Notes: generated from the letters alone by a model not told the origin. A DNA stretch of 64,000 nt from Warburgia ugandensis (GCA_035236585.1 CP141128.1:28301618-28365617); one strand, 5' to 3'; counted from the first letter of the stretch, positions 1-12,320 are shown. Numbers and translations: made by a program.

Positions 1-533
1 TTTATTTTTATTTTGAGTGAATTGTAGTGAGGGTGTATTGTAGTTTTTTACTAATCAAAATTAATTAAAAAGGGGGTGTAATAATATAGGTCAAGGGTGG
101 ACCATCGTAACTTGGAAGTGGAGATGGAATGTAAATGGTCCAACCCTTATATGAGAAGACTTTATCAAGGACCCCACTATGTGCAGTCCTTACTCCTTAT
201 AATCCCTAAATAGGATTTATATAAATAGAATAATTTTATTGTTTGGTAGTGTAATTGCATATAGGTGGCATATATGAAAACAATTACATTTTAGGGTTGC
301 ATTAGTTTATTGTCTTTTAATTACATTTGAGGGTACGTGTATTGCTTTAAGGTGATTTATATGCTGATCGAACTACCATAGAGTGTGAAAATTAATTAAT
401 AAAAGCACCCGAACCCAGAAGATCAAGGGTGGATTTCTTCACCATCTCTTTGCCCACCTAGGATAATCATCACAATTGCATAACTCAACCTTCCAAATTA
501 ATTTAAAATCAAGTAGAAGAGACCTATAGAAGC
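1..533 (+). mobile_element. Athila-like leader remnant
   Basis: Non-coding. This stretch matches the region just downstream of the PBS in Athila-like element E, read on the minus strand (59880 down to 59210): both carry a 'gtaataatatagg.caag.gtgga' core. It also contains 'tgcccacctagga' and 'aattaatttaaaatcaagtagaagagacctata', split here into parts, both echoed near 3000-3090 in element D. I infer the 5' leader of an older Athila-like element into which D inserted at about 534. No ORF or LTR is visible, and the 5' part lies outside the window. Confidence 0.6.
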
Positions 534-2315
534 TAATAAGTATTTAATTTTGCATAAAAATCACCCAATTAGTACCCATGTGTTACAACTTAGAATGTTA
601 AATTAGAATTTTTAGACCAAAATTCATAACACATGCATTTTTTTACCTAATGAAGCAAAAGTTTGTTATTTGTAGGTCCAAAAGCTAGTCTAAGGTAAGT
701 ATGTGATTAATCATGTTTTTCTAGGATTTAAGTAGGATTTTTCACCTTTGTAGGAAGTAAGATGTTGATCCAACAGCCGAGATTAATCGGAATGAAATTG
801 AAGATCAAGATCAAATGATAAAATCAAAACCTCAAATTTATCACTTCAACATAAACCAAAGGCCAAGATCATTTTATGGATCAGTAATGGATGTGATTAA
901 AGGATCTAAAGATGGCCAAAGTGGGTCAATGAAGTAAGTCATGCGTTCCCACCACCTTTTCATGGAATCTTCTTAAGCCACCTTAGCCATATTAGCCAAG
1001 AAAAAAGGTGGCAAGCTAAGGAATTCAAGGCAAACCACACAAGCTACTCAAGCCAAGGGTTGAAGCCAAGAAAAAAAGCCAAGGAAGCTTCCTAAGCATC
1101 CATGACTTAGCCAATGAAGTTTTCAAAGTTGGCCACCTAAGCCATCAAGATAAGCTAAATGGAAGGATAGGATTGGAGGAGATTCAAGAGAGTTATCCAT
1201 GAGTTATCTTGAAGATAATTAAAGGGAAATATATTAAAATAAGAGGGCATATGGACCAATGGGATAAGAGCAACCAATTTTTAAACTTTTTCCCACTTTC
1301 CCCCACTTTTTCTTTAATTTCCACCTCACCATTAAGATACACTACGAATTTCCAAAACTCTCACTCCTTTCACCTATTAGGAAACTCCCTAACCAACCAA
1401 AATTCTCCACCTAACATATCCCATATCTTTCCTATCCCATTCCCACATACATTGCAAAAAAATGGGATTTCAATGATTTTTGGAATGGGGAGATGCCCCT
1501 TCCTAAAAAGGTAGCATCTCCCACTTAACTACCACCTTAAGACAGCCCATTGACACCTCCCCAATTTCCTATTTGATTGCCATTTTCCCCCCATCCTAGC
1601 CATTCAAATTAACTCTCTTTAATCCCCACCATGCATTAATACTATGTTACCCTAGTAAAAATGGGACAAACCTTATAAAATTAGCCCAAAACCCAATAAA
1701 AAAAACTTTTTCTCCATTGTAAAAGGATGCCTCTTCCATTAGGAAGGATACATCCACTTCATTCCAGCCCTTTGTACTCCTTTTTCTTGATTTTTTGTGA
1801 TGATTTTGGGTGCTGCTACAAACTTCCAAGGTTCATGCTTCTTCTTCCAGTGTTCAACATAGGATTTGTGGGGTTTTGATCCATCTTTGAAGGTTAGTTA
1901 GCCTTTGCTAGAATTTCTTCTTTTCATGTCATCTTTTGCTTTGTTTTCCTATAACATTCCTTGCTTTTAAACAAAGATTCAAGTTGAGTTTGTCCTTGGA
2001 GTGACAGCCAAGGAAAGTCATCTTGAATCTAGTTTTGTTTCTTAGCTTTCATTGCATTTATTTATCTTTTAGCCCTCTTGAATTTCCAGCTTTAGTTGCT
2101 TAAGTTCCATTGATTGTTGCCCTAGTTTTGCATGGGATTTTCCTTTGATTTCAAGCATACTTATTAATGTGTAAATGTTGGAACAATTGAAGAAGAGTTT
2201 GGCTTGTAATTGAGGTTAAGTGAACATCATTGTATTAGCATTTTAATTTCCCATTTGGATTACAAGAGTGGAATGTTATGTTGATGACTTTTTGGATGTG
2301 CTTCAATGAGATTAG
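534..2315 (+). repeat. 5' LTR of element D
   Basis: Pairs with 10675-12320. Both start with '(tg/ta)ataagtattta' and end near 'tttggatgtg.ttcaatgagattag'. This copy is about 130 bp longer: it holds roughly 90 extra bases around 870-960 that the 3' copy lacks. The expected TG start is TA here. The downstream boundary is set by the tRNA-Asp-like PBS at 2316. Confidence 0.85.
1674..1680 (+). promoter_or_regulatory. TATA box of D 5' LTR
   Basis: TATAAAA in the context 'gacaaaccttataaaat', repeated at the matching place in the other LTR (11657-11663). Inferred to be the LTR core promoter. Confidence 0.5.
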
Positions 2316-2333
2316 TGGCATTGCTAGGGAGTT
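2316..2333 (+). other. Primer-binding site of D, tRNA-Asp type
   Basis: TGGCATTGCTAGGGAGTT sits directly after the LTR. It resembles the complement of a plant tRNA-Asp 3' end (TGGCGCCGTTGCCGGGGA) with several substitutions, two of them at CpG positions. The tRNA-Asp primer is characteristic of Athila-type elements. Confidence 0.75.
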
Positions 2334-3560
2334 GCAACCAATTGTGTAGCATTTCATACATTAGATTATTTTTCTCTAGTCTAGGTTTAGGGTGCATTAG
2401 ATTAGGGTTTTTGCATAATTTTTTATGTACTTTTTGCATTGGCTGCTATTTTTTCTCATATTGGCCATATTTCTTTGATTTTTGTGTGAGGGAAATTGGC
2501 AAAGAAGTGGCGATGATCCTATGGCCATGGATTCATCATCTTAGATTAGTTTTTATTACTTTCTTAGATTAAGATTGAGTGAAACTTGTAGTGAGGCCCA
2601 TTTTAAATTGTAATTTCTTTATTATTAGTTAATTTTAATTGGGTCATAATAGTACAAGGAAAGTGTGGGGTGTGGTGGCCCACACTTGATCATCATTAGA
2701 CCCTTCACTGTGAGTATCCCTCATTTGATTTTGAGGAATAATTTGCATTTAGTGTAATTTGCATTTGTATGTTAGTATAATTCATATATATTAGGACCAT
2801 TCATTGATAATTGTTGCACCTTTACTTAGGATTGTTGCAATAGAGCACCTATCTAACCTTGGTTGGATAGCATATAGGTTGCATTAGTTTGCTTTTGTAT
2901 TGCATTGCATATTTACAGCTTTATGGTAGAGTGAAACTAATGATAGTAAGGGCCCCATAGGAACCCTTATAAGATAAGGACTAGATTTCATCACCGACTC
3001 CTTGCCCACCTAGGAATCAATCAACATCCTTGTATGCCACGATCTTGACTCTTGAATATTAATTTAAAAATAAATAGAAAGAGACTTAGGATATTGAGCT
3101 CATAATATCCTTTTAGAAGGATGCGATCTATTGTCACTCTAGTGGCTTCTGAGCACTGTGGTTATAGTGGGTGTCTTAAAATCCAAGTGATTATCCCACA
3201 CCTTCAGTTGACTTTAGTTGAGGTCTAAATGCCTCCTAACATGAGGATTGTTTTAATCACTTTTGATCAGAACTTAATTGGTTAGTAGTAGTCAAATCTA
3301 GATAGGAGGAGCTATTTAGATCTAGGTATAAGAAGCTACCACCTATGCACTAAACAAAGATAATCAAGTCACTACTTGATTAGTGCTTACTAGGATTTGA
3401 TTGTGCATCACGTAGAGTTAGAGTTAGCATTTAGATTAGGACATTTAGCTTAGGGTAGTTTATGCAAGGGTGTCAATCTTAGAAACCAAAACTAACACCT
3501 TCCAACCCAGAGATTCAACACAATTTAAGACAAGCAAAAAGAAACCAAGTTCCTATCCCC
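2334..3560 (+). mobile_element. Leader (5' UTR) of element D
   Basis: Non-coding stretch between PBS and gag. Part of it (about 2990-3400) carries a module with 'tgtcactctagtggct' and 'gaggtctaaatgcctcc.aacatgagg'. The same module occurs in the leader of element E and, unexpectedly, inside the family A LTRs. Another part (about 2580-2700) resembles bases 1-120 of the window. Confidence 0.65.
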
Positions 3561-5080
3561 ATGGCTGAACTACCAGCAGAAGTTGAGCTCAAGGAAGTTG
3601 AGCTCAAGGCAATTAGAGATTTCTATGCTAATCTACAACTCAACACCCCATACTGCATAGCTTTACCTCCTACAAATGCCAACCACTTTGAGTTAAAGCT
3701 GGGAGTCATTCAATTACTCCCCACCTTTTATGGTTGAGATCGAGGAGTTCTTTGATATTTTCACCACATTTAGGTTCCAAATTTTTTTGGACAATTCTAT
3801 TGGGCTTAGGCTATTCCCTTTCTTATGCAAGGACAAATCCAAATCATGGCTTAATTCCTTAGAGGTAGGTTTCATAAATACATGGGACTAACTGTCTAAG
3901 AAGTTTTTAAATAAGTTCTTCACTGTTCACAAAACTAATGCCCTTTATTGTAAAATTATCAATTTCTAACAAAGAGATGATGAACACTATTACAAGTGTT
4001 GGGAATGATGGAATGAACTACTACAAAAATGCCCTCATCATGGATTTGAGAAATGGCAACAAGTTCAATACTTCTATGTGGCATTTACGCCTCAAAACAG
4101 ATAAATGGTAGATGCAATGAGTGGAGGAGCCCTCATTCTAAAAGATGAGAGAGACGCTTGGGAGTTCTTCAAACATTGGTAGATAATTCTCGTCAATGGG
4201 ATTATTCAAATAAGAGAGAGAAAACTAAACAACCTTAAAAGAAAGGGGGTTTATACAAGATGGGAATGCATATAGATCTATCCTATTAGCTTGACTCTAT
4301 AGTTGAAAAATTAAACTAACTAGAGCCTTTAGGTGGAAGAATGTAGAAGCTTGAAACTCTGTTTCAATTTTTCATGGCTGCTACTTTATCCCATAAGCCT
4401 CCACAAGAGGTATGCACTACTTGTTCTAATCCATCCCATCTAACTTTAGCCTATCCATCCAATAAAGTATACCATGAATATCTTGTAGACTAAGAGAATG
4501 CATTGTATACATATCCCCAACTTAGCAACAACTCGTATTCTAAGACCCACAACCCTGGTTGGGTTAAGCATCCCAATTTTTCCTAGTCAAAGAATACTCA
4601 TCAAGAGGGACCACCAGTGAATCCCCCTACCCAAAATTTTCCTCCTAGGGCTATAGTTCCTCAATAGCCACCTGACTTCCAACAACCTCAGCAACTAAAG
4701 AAACCATCTTTAGAGGATAGAATTGAGAGCATGTTTGCAAAACAAAATGAAGAAACAAAAAGGGCTTAGAACCAATTCCACAATTTCAATTCTCAAACCC
4801 TAGCCAAATTAGATATGCAGGTGAACCAATTGTCAACTAAATTACATGATAGAGGAAAGGGTTAGTTCCCTAGTCAACCCATCCCCAACCCTTCAAGTCC
4901 TCAAAACCATAGGCTTCATGAGCATGCTAAGTATATAACCACCCTTAGGGGTGGTCGTTAGATTGATAACAAAGTAGGGTAGGCTAAGGAAACTGCAAAG
5001 GAGAAAGAGGTAACTAAAACACAGAAGAAAGAGAAAAGATAGAAAAACATTGTAGAACATATAGTGGAGGCACCCTATGT
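3561..5080 (+). pseudogene. gag: Athila-like gag pseudogene (element D)
   Basis: An ATG at 3561 opens a frame with the Athila gag core signature (CIALPP... then GVIQLLPTFYG). It ends at a TGA at 3735-3737. Later fragments are recognisable in shifted frames, for example MVDAMSGGALILKDERDAWEFF near 4110-4170 (given in part), which matches the Athila gag end-of-core segment. Many stops and frameshifts separate the pieces. The gag product would form the virus-like particle. No zinc knuckle could be recognised. The 3' limit is approximate, because gag runs into the protease region. Confidence 0.75.
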
Positions 5081-5850
5081 GCCTAAAGCCTCGTTTTCTC
5101 AATTATTGAACAAGGCTAGAAAGGGAACAAACTTCAACGAGTTAATGGAGGTATTTAAACTTGTTCAAATCAATATTCCATTACTTAATGCAATTAAAGA
5201 CATCCTTGCCTATGCTAAGTTCTTAAAAGAGCTCTGCATAAGAAAAAGAAAGCTTTCCTCACCTAGCAGGTAAGCTCTTTGTTCAACACCAGACCCCACC
5301 AAAGTTTAGAGACCTAGGGTGTCCTACTATTTCCCGCGTTATTGAAGATCATGTCATAGATAGGGCATTACTTAAACTATGGGCAAGTGTTAACTTGTTG
5401 CCATACTTTGTCTATGAGAAAGTAAGACTCGGTGAGTTAAAACCAACCACTACCATCCTACAATTAGCAAATAAATTTGTCAAGATACCATGTGGTTTGG
5501 TTGAAGATGTCATGATACAAGTGGACCAGTTCTATTACCCAATTGATTTCATTGTACTAGATACCTAACCTGTATCTAATCCCAGTAGTTAGATTCCAGT
5601 CATACTTAGATATCCATTCTTGGCGACGTCCAATGATATTATTAACTGTAGGAATGTTGTAATGAAATTGTCATTCAATAACATGAAAGTTAAGCTAAAT
5701 GTCTTTAGCGCCGATCAACAACATTTAGACCTTGATGATTCTTATGATATCCATTTGATTGAGAGTTTAATCAATGACATTCATCCATCATTATCCATCT
5801 TTGACCCAGCAGAGGCTTGTATTATGCAATTTAATGGATAATTTGATATA
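5064..5850 (+). pseudogene. Athila-like protease region pseudogene (element D)
   Basis: Two recognisable pieces. An upstream linker at 5064-5273 (FSQLLNKARKGTNFNELMEV) resembles the gag-protease linker of Athila elements. The aspartic protease core lies at about 5340-5720, with the hallmark NLLPYFVYEKVRLGELKPTT, FYYPIDFIVLDT and FLATSNDIINCRNVVMKLSF. The active-site region reads LKLWASVNLLP where the family has D-L-G-A-S, so the catalytic Asp and the Gly are both lost. Stops interrupt it near 5568. Its family role is polyprotein cleavage; it is certainly inactive here. Confidence 0.75.
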
Positions 5851-6079
5851 GACAAGTCTATTGAGGAGGTTAACAACCTTCTGAAGGCTGCTCCAATCAT
5901 GGATACCTCCAAGTGGGTTCCTTATGCGGAACCACTTCCACCCTCTGAATCTGTCTCCACACCTTCGATAGAGCAACCACCATCTCTAGACTTAAAACCC
6001 TTGCCTAACAACTTGAAATATTCACACCTAGGCCCCGATGAAACCTTACCTATTATAATAGCATCAGATTTAGATAATG

Positions 6080-7090
6080 AATAGGAAGGTAAACTTTTAG
6101 ATGTTGTTAACGAACATAAAACTGCTCTAGGATGGATGATAGCAGACATAAAAGGGATTAGTCCAGCCATATGCATGCAGAAGGAACATAAAACTGCTCT
6201 AGGATGGATGATAGTAGACATAAAAGGGATTAGTCCAGCCATATGCATGCAGAGGATACCTCTAGAAGAAAATGCAAAACCTTTTAGGGAAACCCAAAGA
6301 TGATTGAACCCCCACATGAAGGACGTGAATAGAGATAAAGTCCTAAAACTCATAGATGAAATCCTAATACTTTGACAGTACTTGGGTCAGCCCTATTCAA
6401 GTTGTACCTAAGAAATCTAGGATCATGGTAGTAAACAATGAGAATAATTAGTTAGTACCCACCCACATGACCACCAAGTGGAGAGTTTACATTGACTACT
6501 ATAAATTGAACACAGCCACGAGGAAAGACCATTTTCCTCTACCCTTCATTGACCAATTGCTAGAGAGGTTAGCCGGACATAGCTATTACTATTTTTTGGA
6601 TGAATATTTTGGTTACAACCAGATGCCTATAACACCAAAGGATTAAGAGAAGACCACCTTCACCTACCCTTTTAAAACCTTTGTCTATTGATATATGCCT
6701 TTTGGTCTTTGTAATGCACCAGCCACATTTCAAAGGTGTGTGTTGACAATTTTCTCTAATATGGTAGAAAGGTTTCTTGAGGTGTTTATAGATGACTTCT
6801 CAGTATTTGGGTCATCATTTGATGAGTTCCTGCACCACTTAAAGTTAGTTCTAGTAAGGTCTCAAGAGAAAATTCTTGTTTTAAAGTGGGAAAATTGCCA
6901 TTTTTTTTTTATATAGAGTAGGATAGTTTTAGGCCACATAATATCACCCAATGGAATAGAAGTTGATAAGGCAAAAGTGAATTTACTAACCAGCCTTCCT
7001 CCACCAAGGACAGTGAAAGATATCTGCTCCTTTTTAGGACATGCTAGCTTTACAAACACTTCATCAAGGATTTTAGCAAAATTCCAAGCC
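6080..7090 (+). pseudogene. Athila-like reverse transcriptase pseudogene (element D)
   Basis: The RT domain is spread over several frames. The N-terminal part contains EHKTALGWMIADIKGISPAIC, present twice because of a 72-bp duplication. The core at 6470-6690 includes WRVYIDYYKLNTATRKDHFPLPFIDQ (in part). The segment starting at 6695 reads MPFGLCNAPATFQRC, followed by the catalytic box VFIDDFSVFG. Next comes a segment resembling GHIISPNGIEVDKAKV. Stops lie at about 6449, 6645, 6688 and 6914. The catalytic Asp pair survives locally, but no continuous reading frame exists. Confidence 0.8.
6112..6255 (+). repeat. 72-bp in-frame tandem duplication inside RT
   Basis: Bases 6112-6183 and 6184-6255 are two head-to-tail copies of the segment beginning 'gaacataaaactgctctagg'. 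I count only about two mismatches. The period is 72 bp, exactly 24 codons, so the duplication keeps the frame. Confidence 0.9.
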
Positions 7091-7179
7091 CCTCAGTAAT
7101 TTACTTAAAGGAGGCCACTTATGACTTTGATGAGGATTGTAAGCATTTGAGTGACTTAAGGCCAAGTTAACTTTTGCAC

Positions 7180-7620
7180 CCATTATCTGACCACCAGATT
7201 GGAATGCACCTTTCGAGTTAATGTGTGATGCATCGAATTATGCCATTGGAGTTGTTTTGGAGCAACACATTGATAGACTTCCCCATGTAATATACTACCC
7301 TAATAAAACACTAAATGACCGCAACTCAATTACTCAACCATTGAGAAAGAGTTGTTAGCTATAGTGTTTGGTCTGGATAAATTTAGATCATACATGTTAG
7401 GGTCCTAACTTATAGTATACTCGGATCATGCAGCTTTAAAGTTCTCCCTTTATAAAAAGGATGCAAAAACTAGGTTGATCTATTGGATACTACTATTATA
7501 GGAGTTTAACATAGAAATTTGGTACAAGAAAGGTGCTGAAAATGTTGTAGCAGATCACTTATCCACATTAGTGAGGGAGCATACTAGCAATCACATGTCT
7601 ATAACTAAATACTTTTTGGA
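7180..7620 (+). pseudogene. RNase H region pseudogene (element D)
   Basis: Fragments match the Athila RNase H region: a segment around 7190-7260 corresponding to the 'W..PFELMCDASDYAIG' box (bases 'cctttcgagttaatgtgtgatgc'), and 'aatgttgtagcagatcactt' near 7540, corresponding to ENVVADHLS. Stops and shifts are frequent. The family role is to degrade RNA in the RNA:DNA hybrid during reverse transcription. Confidence 0.65.
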
Positions 7621-8820
7621 ATAATAGTTATTGCATATGTCCTAGTTGCCTTGGTACGGTGATATTGTTAATTATCTTGTTATAGGAAAAATGCCTACTC
7701 ATTGGACCAAACAAGATAAAAGAAATTTTTAATGAGGTTTGATATTTTACTTGGAAGGACCTGTACTTATTCAAGTACTATCCTAATCAAGTGATAGGAG
7801 ATGCATATTAGATAGTTAACATAATCAAATCATCTTCTTTTGTCATGATCATGCATGTGGGGGCCATTTTAGCTCGAGAAAGACTGCGGCAAAAATTTTG
7901 CAGTGTGGTTTTTATTGCCCTACCATATTTAAGGATGCACATACTGCACAACATGTGTAAGGCATCAAAGATCAAGTAGTTTAGGAAGAAGACATATGAT
8001 GCCCTTAAACCCAATACTTATTGTAGGGCCATTCGATGTTTGGGTCATAAATTTCATGGGAACCTTTCCTAATTCCTTTGAAAATCTTTAAAGGAAAATA
8101 TTTTTGCACGGTTTGGTACTCTTAGAGCCATAATAAGTGATAGGGGTTTTAATAAAGTGTCTGAGAATTTAATGAAAAAGTATGGTGTCAACCATAATAG
8201 CTATCCCATACCATCCTCAGACTAGGGCCAAGTAGAGGTATTCAATAAAACGATAAAGCAGATTCTGGAAATGACAGTCAATCCAAGTAGGAAAGACTGG
8301 TCTTTAATACTTAATGACGCTTTGTGGGCTTATCATATAGCATATAAGACTCCTATAGGAATGTCACCCTACCACCAAGTCCATGTAAAGGCCTACCACT
8401 TACCAGTAGAGTTGGAACATAAGGCATATTGGGCTATCAAAAGACTTAACTTTAACTTAGATTCTGCTGGAACACATTGAAAACTCTAACTCAATGAGTT
8501 GGAAGAATTAAGGAAAGATGCATATGACTTTGCACGATTATACAAAGACCAGATGAAGGTTGTACATGATCGCCAAATGTTAAGGAAATCCTTCACACCT
8601 GGACAAAAGGTCTTATTACATAACTCTAAATTGCATCTATTCCCATAAAAAATTAGATCTAGGTGGACCAAACCTTATATAGTATGCACTATCTATCCTC
8701 ATGGAGCCGTCAAGATTGAGAAGGATGGACAAATTCAAAAGGTCAATGGTTAGAGGTTAAAGCCTTTCTTAGAGATACCAAATCCTGAGGTTGATGAGAT
8801 ACTATTAGAGGCACCTTAGT
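7621..8820 (+). pseudogene. Integrase region pseudogene (element D)
   Basis: Scattered integrase fragments. The H2C2 zinc-finger region lies near 7680-7940. The catalytic core near 8030-8260 includes 'tttgatgtttgggtcataaatttcatggg' (FDVWVINFMG, where the family has FDVWGIDFMG). A clear piece at 8271-8480 reads [25 protein letters not shown] (in part), the conserved end of the catalytic core. The C-terminal part fades near 8820. The Asp of the FDVWGIDFMG box is Asn here and stops interrupt every domain, so it is inactive. Confidence 0.7.
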
Positions 8821-8821
8821 A

Positions 8822-10674
8822 TCATGACCCACCTTAGATTACCACTCCTTGCATATTACTATCATTTCCCTCATCATTATGTAAGGCTTAAAATGTAAAA
8901 CTTAGGCTCCCTGGGAGCCAACCTAGATGTTTTTAAAATCTCTACCTTCTACATCTTTACATATAGGATCCTATGTTTTCAAACATTGAGGACGATGCTT
9001 CATTCAGGTTGGGGGTGTAGATGCATATAGGGATTTTGAATTTTCTGGAGATTTTCTATATAAAAAAAAATGTTTTGGAAGAGTTCCTTTACTGTGATGA
9101 TAATTGGATGTTCAAAATTTAATAAATCTACTATTTTCACCTCTTAATGGGATTGCATATGATCTTTTGCATATTGTTCATATGGTGAAGTATTTTATGA
9201 AAGCTAATTCTCAGAAACCATTTACACACAACACAGTCAAGAGTAATAGAGAGGGGTGACTTAGAGACCTCGAGGAAAATTAATTGAGACTTGTAACCCA
9301 GTGAGTTTAAAGACTATCTTCTTTCAAAAAGTTATAAGTGATTCAACAATTTCTTTAGTGTACATAATTTAGTGTGATCTTGTTATCCTTGTTTGGTTAA
9401 CTATCAAGAATAAATAGGAGATAGCTTTATTTTTAGAAAATTTATTGAATCTAATAGACTTTAGGAAATGTAGGGAATGATATAGGCCATCCTTGTTTAG
9501 CCCAGAGAGATAAAACCTATCTAGCATATTTCATACCACTAGTTAGCCCTTTGATAGAAGGGGAGCCTTGGTGCAACGATAAAATGGAAAAAAAGAGGCT
9601 AGCCCTTTGAGCCTATTATTAAAGCCTCTCTTTCTTAACACAACTTACCATAACACAAAATAAACTAGTAAAATAAATAACCATTGCCCATTTTCAAAAT
9701 GAGTAGAGTTAGTAGAAAAGTTCAAATGAGGACAAAAAGTCAAAGAAGTGAGAAAATTAGCTGTTTTTCTTCCAAAGAAGCTAAAGAAAAAGAAAAGTGA
9801 AAAGAAAGAAGTACTAGAAATAAGAAAAGAGGAGAAAATTTGAAAGAGAAAGACAAAATTACAAAGAAGCATTCACTTCAAGTGCAACCAAAAGAAAAGT
9901 TGTACTAACAGATATTCATTGGAGATCTCTACTCAATTTTGAATCTTTGAAGTCCTTATACTCTTCTTTTCAGAACCCTATCCTAAGCCTACGTTTCATC
10001 CTATCTAAAGATCAATGGATCTTAGGTAGAACATAGCCTTAAAGAGGAAATAAAAAGAAGGAATTAAGGTAAACTACCCATAATATTCTTAGTAATAACA
10101 TCCACTTTAAGGATCACTTTCCTTTCTCTCATTAGCATTTAAAGAATTATGTGAATCACTAGCTTATTATATTAGGTCACATAATGAGAGAAATATGTTT
10201 AAACCCTTACATGGGAGTTTCATTTCTGAGAATATACCTGTGAGAATTTGAGGTCAAGACATCTCTCCAATGAAATTTAAGCATATACAGTTATAAGTAA
10301 AAAATTATGTGATTGTACACACACATGCACTCTAAGAAATAACTAGAATGAAATGTCTTTAGTATGCATATGATTTGTAAAATGGTCAATCTTCTCCATT
10401 AAGTTGTGAAAAGCTAGTAGAGTGCTGATGAATGAGGATTGTTTGAGATAAAATAGGGGACTCAACCTTAGTGAAAATTGTGGGTAGATTCACTGAAAAC
10501 CCTCACAAGGCCTATCTCATCAATTAGGGGTAACTTTGGGGTTTAAGGGATTGTTGCATATGCTAAATGTAATCGTGAGTACCTATGAAAGTGGCACTTG
10601 TATTTATTTATTTTTTTGTAAAATAATTTTTCCCTTTTTTTGCTTGGGATTAGCAAAATTTTTGTTAGGAGGCG
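8822..10674 (+). mobile_element. Long 3' noncoding region of element D
   Basis: About 1.85 kb between pol and the 3' LTR. It starts with a conserved 'aacattgaggacgatgcttc...ggttgggggtgtag' block (8976-9020) that looks like an internal polypurine tract. A purine-rich stretch follows at 9770-9870. The same landmarks recur in order in element E on the minus strand (around 54010, 53100-53230 and 52960-53000, including a 'cctaagccta.gtttc' block). Athila relatives may carry an env-like gene here; I see no ORF. A PPT-like 'gttaggaggcg' precedes the 3' LTR. Confidence 0.65.
9544..9610 (+). mobile_element. 45-bp SINE-head fragment with 11-bp target duplication
   Basis: The 11-mer 'tagccctttga' occurs at 9544-9554 and again at 9600-9610, bracketing 45 bp. 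The insert contains GGGGAGCCTTGGTGCAACGA, which I recognise as the start of a common plant tRNA-related SINE; 'TTGGTGCAACG' resembles an RNA polymerase III A box. An A-rich tail ('ggaaaaaaag') follows. It is probably a severely truncated or aborted SINE insertion into element D. Confidence 0.65.
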
Positions 10675-12320
10675 TGATAAGTATTTAGTGTTGCATCAAA
10701 ACCACCCAATTAGTAACCATGTGTTACAACTTATAGCGTTAAATTAGGATTTTTAGACCAAAATTCATAACACATGCATTTTTTTACCTAATGAAGTAAA
10801 AGTTTGTTATTTTGTAGGTACATAAGCTAGTCCAAGATAACTATATGATTAATCATGTTTTTTTAGGATTTAATTTAGAATTTTCACTTTTTGTAGGAAG
10901 TAAGATGTTGATCCAATGACCAAGGTTGATGGGGATGAAATTGAAGATCATGATCAAAAGATCGAGTCAAAGCCTCAAATTTATCACTTCAACCTAAACC
11001 GAACGCTAAGATCACCTTTGCATGGAAGCCACCTTAACCATATAAGCCATGAAAGAAGGTGACAAGCTAAATAATTCAAGCCAAACTATACAAGTAACTC
11101 AAGCTAAGGGTTGAAGCCAAGGAAGCTTCCTAAGTCAGTAATGAGCTTAGTTAATGAAGCTTTCAAAGTTAGCTATCAAGTTAACTAAATGAAAGGCTAG
11201 GATTGGAAGAGATTCAAGGGAGTTATCCATGAGTTATTTTGAAGATAATTAGGGAAAAATATATAATTAGTTTTAGAGTTTTTCCTACTTTTTCCTTAAT
11301 TTTCACCTCACCCTTAAGATGCACTACGAATTTCCAAAACTCTCACTCCTTCCACCTCTTAGGAAACTTTCTAACCAATCAAATTTATTCACCTAACATA
11401 TCCATCTCTTTCCTAACCCATTCCCACCTACTTTCCTAAAAAATGGGAATTCAATGATTTTTGGAAGGGGGGAGACACCCTTCTTAAAAAGGTGGCGTCT
11501 CCCACCTAAATCCCACCTTAAGATAGCCCATTAACTCCTCCACAGTTTCCTATTTGATTGCCATTTTTTTCCACCATCCTAGCCATTCAAATTAACTCTT
11601 TTTAATCCCCACCATACCTTAATACTATGTTACCTTAGGAAAAATGGGACAAACCTTATAAAATCAGCCCAAAACCCAATAAAAATAAAAATAAAAACTT
11701 TTTCTCCATTGTAAAAGGACACCTCCTCCATTAGGAAGGATACATCTACTTCATTCCAGCCCTTTGTACTACTTTTTATTGATGTTTTGTGATGATTTTG
11801 GGTGGCACTACAAACTTCCAAGGTTCATGCTTCTTCTTCAATCGTTCAACCTAGGATTTATGGGGTTTTGATTCGTCTTAGATGGTTGGTTAGCCTTTTG
11901 CTAGAATTTCTTCTTTTCATGACATCTTTTTCTTTGTTTTCCTTTAGCTTTCCTTGCTTTTAAACTAACATTTAAGTCAGGTTTTACCTTGGAGTGACAG
12001 CCAAGGAAAGTCATCTTGGATCTAGTTTAGTCCCTTAGCTTTCATTGCATCTTATTTTTCTTTTAGCCCTCTTGAATTTCTAGCTTTAGTTGCTTAAGTT
12101 CCATTGATTGTTGCCTTAGTTTTGCATAGGATTGTCCTTTGATTTCAAGAATACTTATTCATGATAAATGTTGGAACAATTGAAGAAGAGTTTGTCTTAT
12201 AATTGAGGAGTTATTTAGATTAAGTGAACATCATTGTAGTAGCATTTAATGTTTATATTTGGATTACATGAGTGGAATGTTATGTTGATGACTTTTTGGA
12301 TGTGATTCAATGAGATTAGT
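10675..12320 (+). repeat. 3' LTR of element D
   Basis: Begins TGATAAGTATTTAG and pairs with 534-2315 over nearly its whole length. It is shorter through loss of a roughly 90-bp block (compare about 11005-11020 with 860-970). It ends near 'caatgagattag'. No clear target duplication follows. Confidence 0.87.
11657..11663 (+). promoter_or_regulatory. TATA box of D 3' LTR
   Basis: TATAAAA, same position and context as 1674-1680 in the sister LTR. Confidence 0.45.

Larger units (their letters stand above)
534..12320 (+). mobile_element. Athila-like LTR retrotransposon D, full length, degraded
   Basis: Two direct repeats of about 1.7 kb (534-2315 and 10675-12320) flank gag, protease, RT, RNase H and integrase remnants in that order. 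A primer-binding site resembling tRNA-Asp follows the first repeat. The order, PBS type and protein signatures (protease with FYYPIDFIVLDT, RT with MPFGLCNAPATFQRC) place it in the Athila lineage. Stops and frameshifts occur throughout, so it is not autonomous. I could not find a matching target-site duplication: the left LTR begins TAATAAG where the right begins TGATAAG, and the 3' boundary is uncertain by about 10 bp. Confidence 0.88.

Noticed and set aside
534..12320. Target-site duplication for element D
   Set aside because: Flanks (gaagc on the left, tggaa or atgag on the right, depending on the boundary) do not match, so none is claimed.
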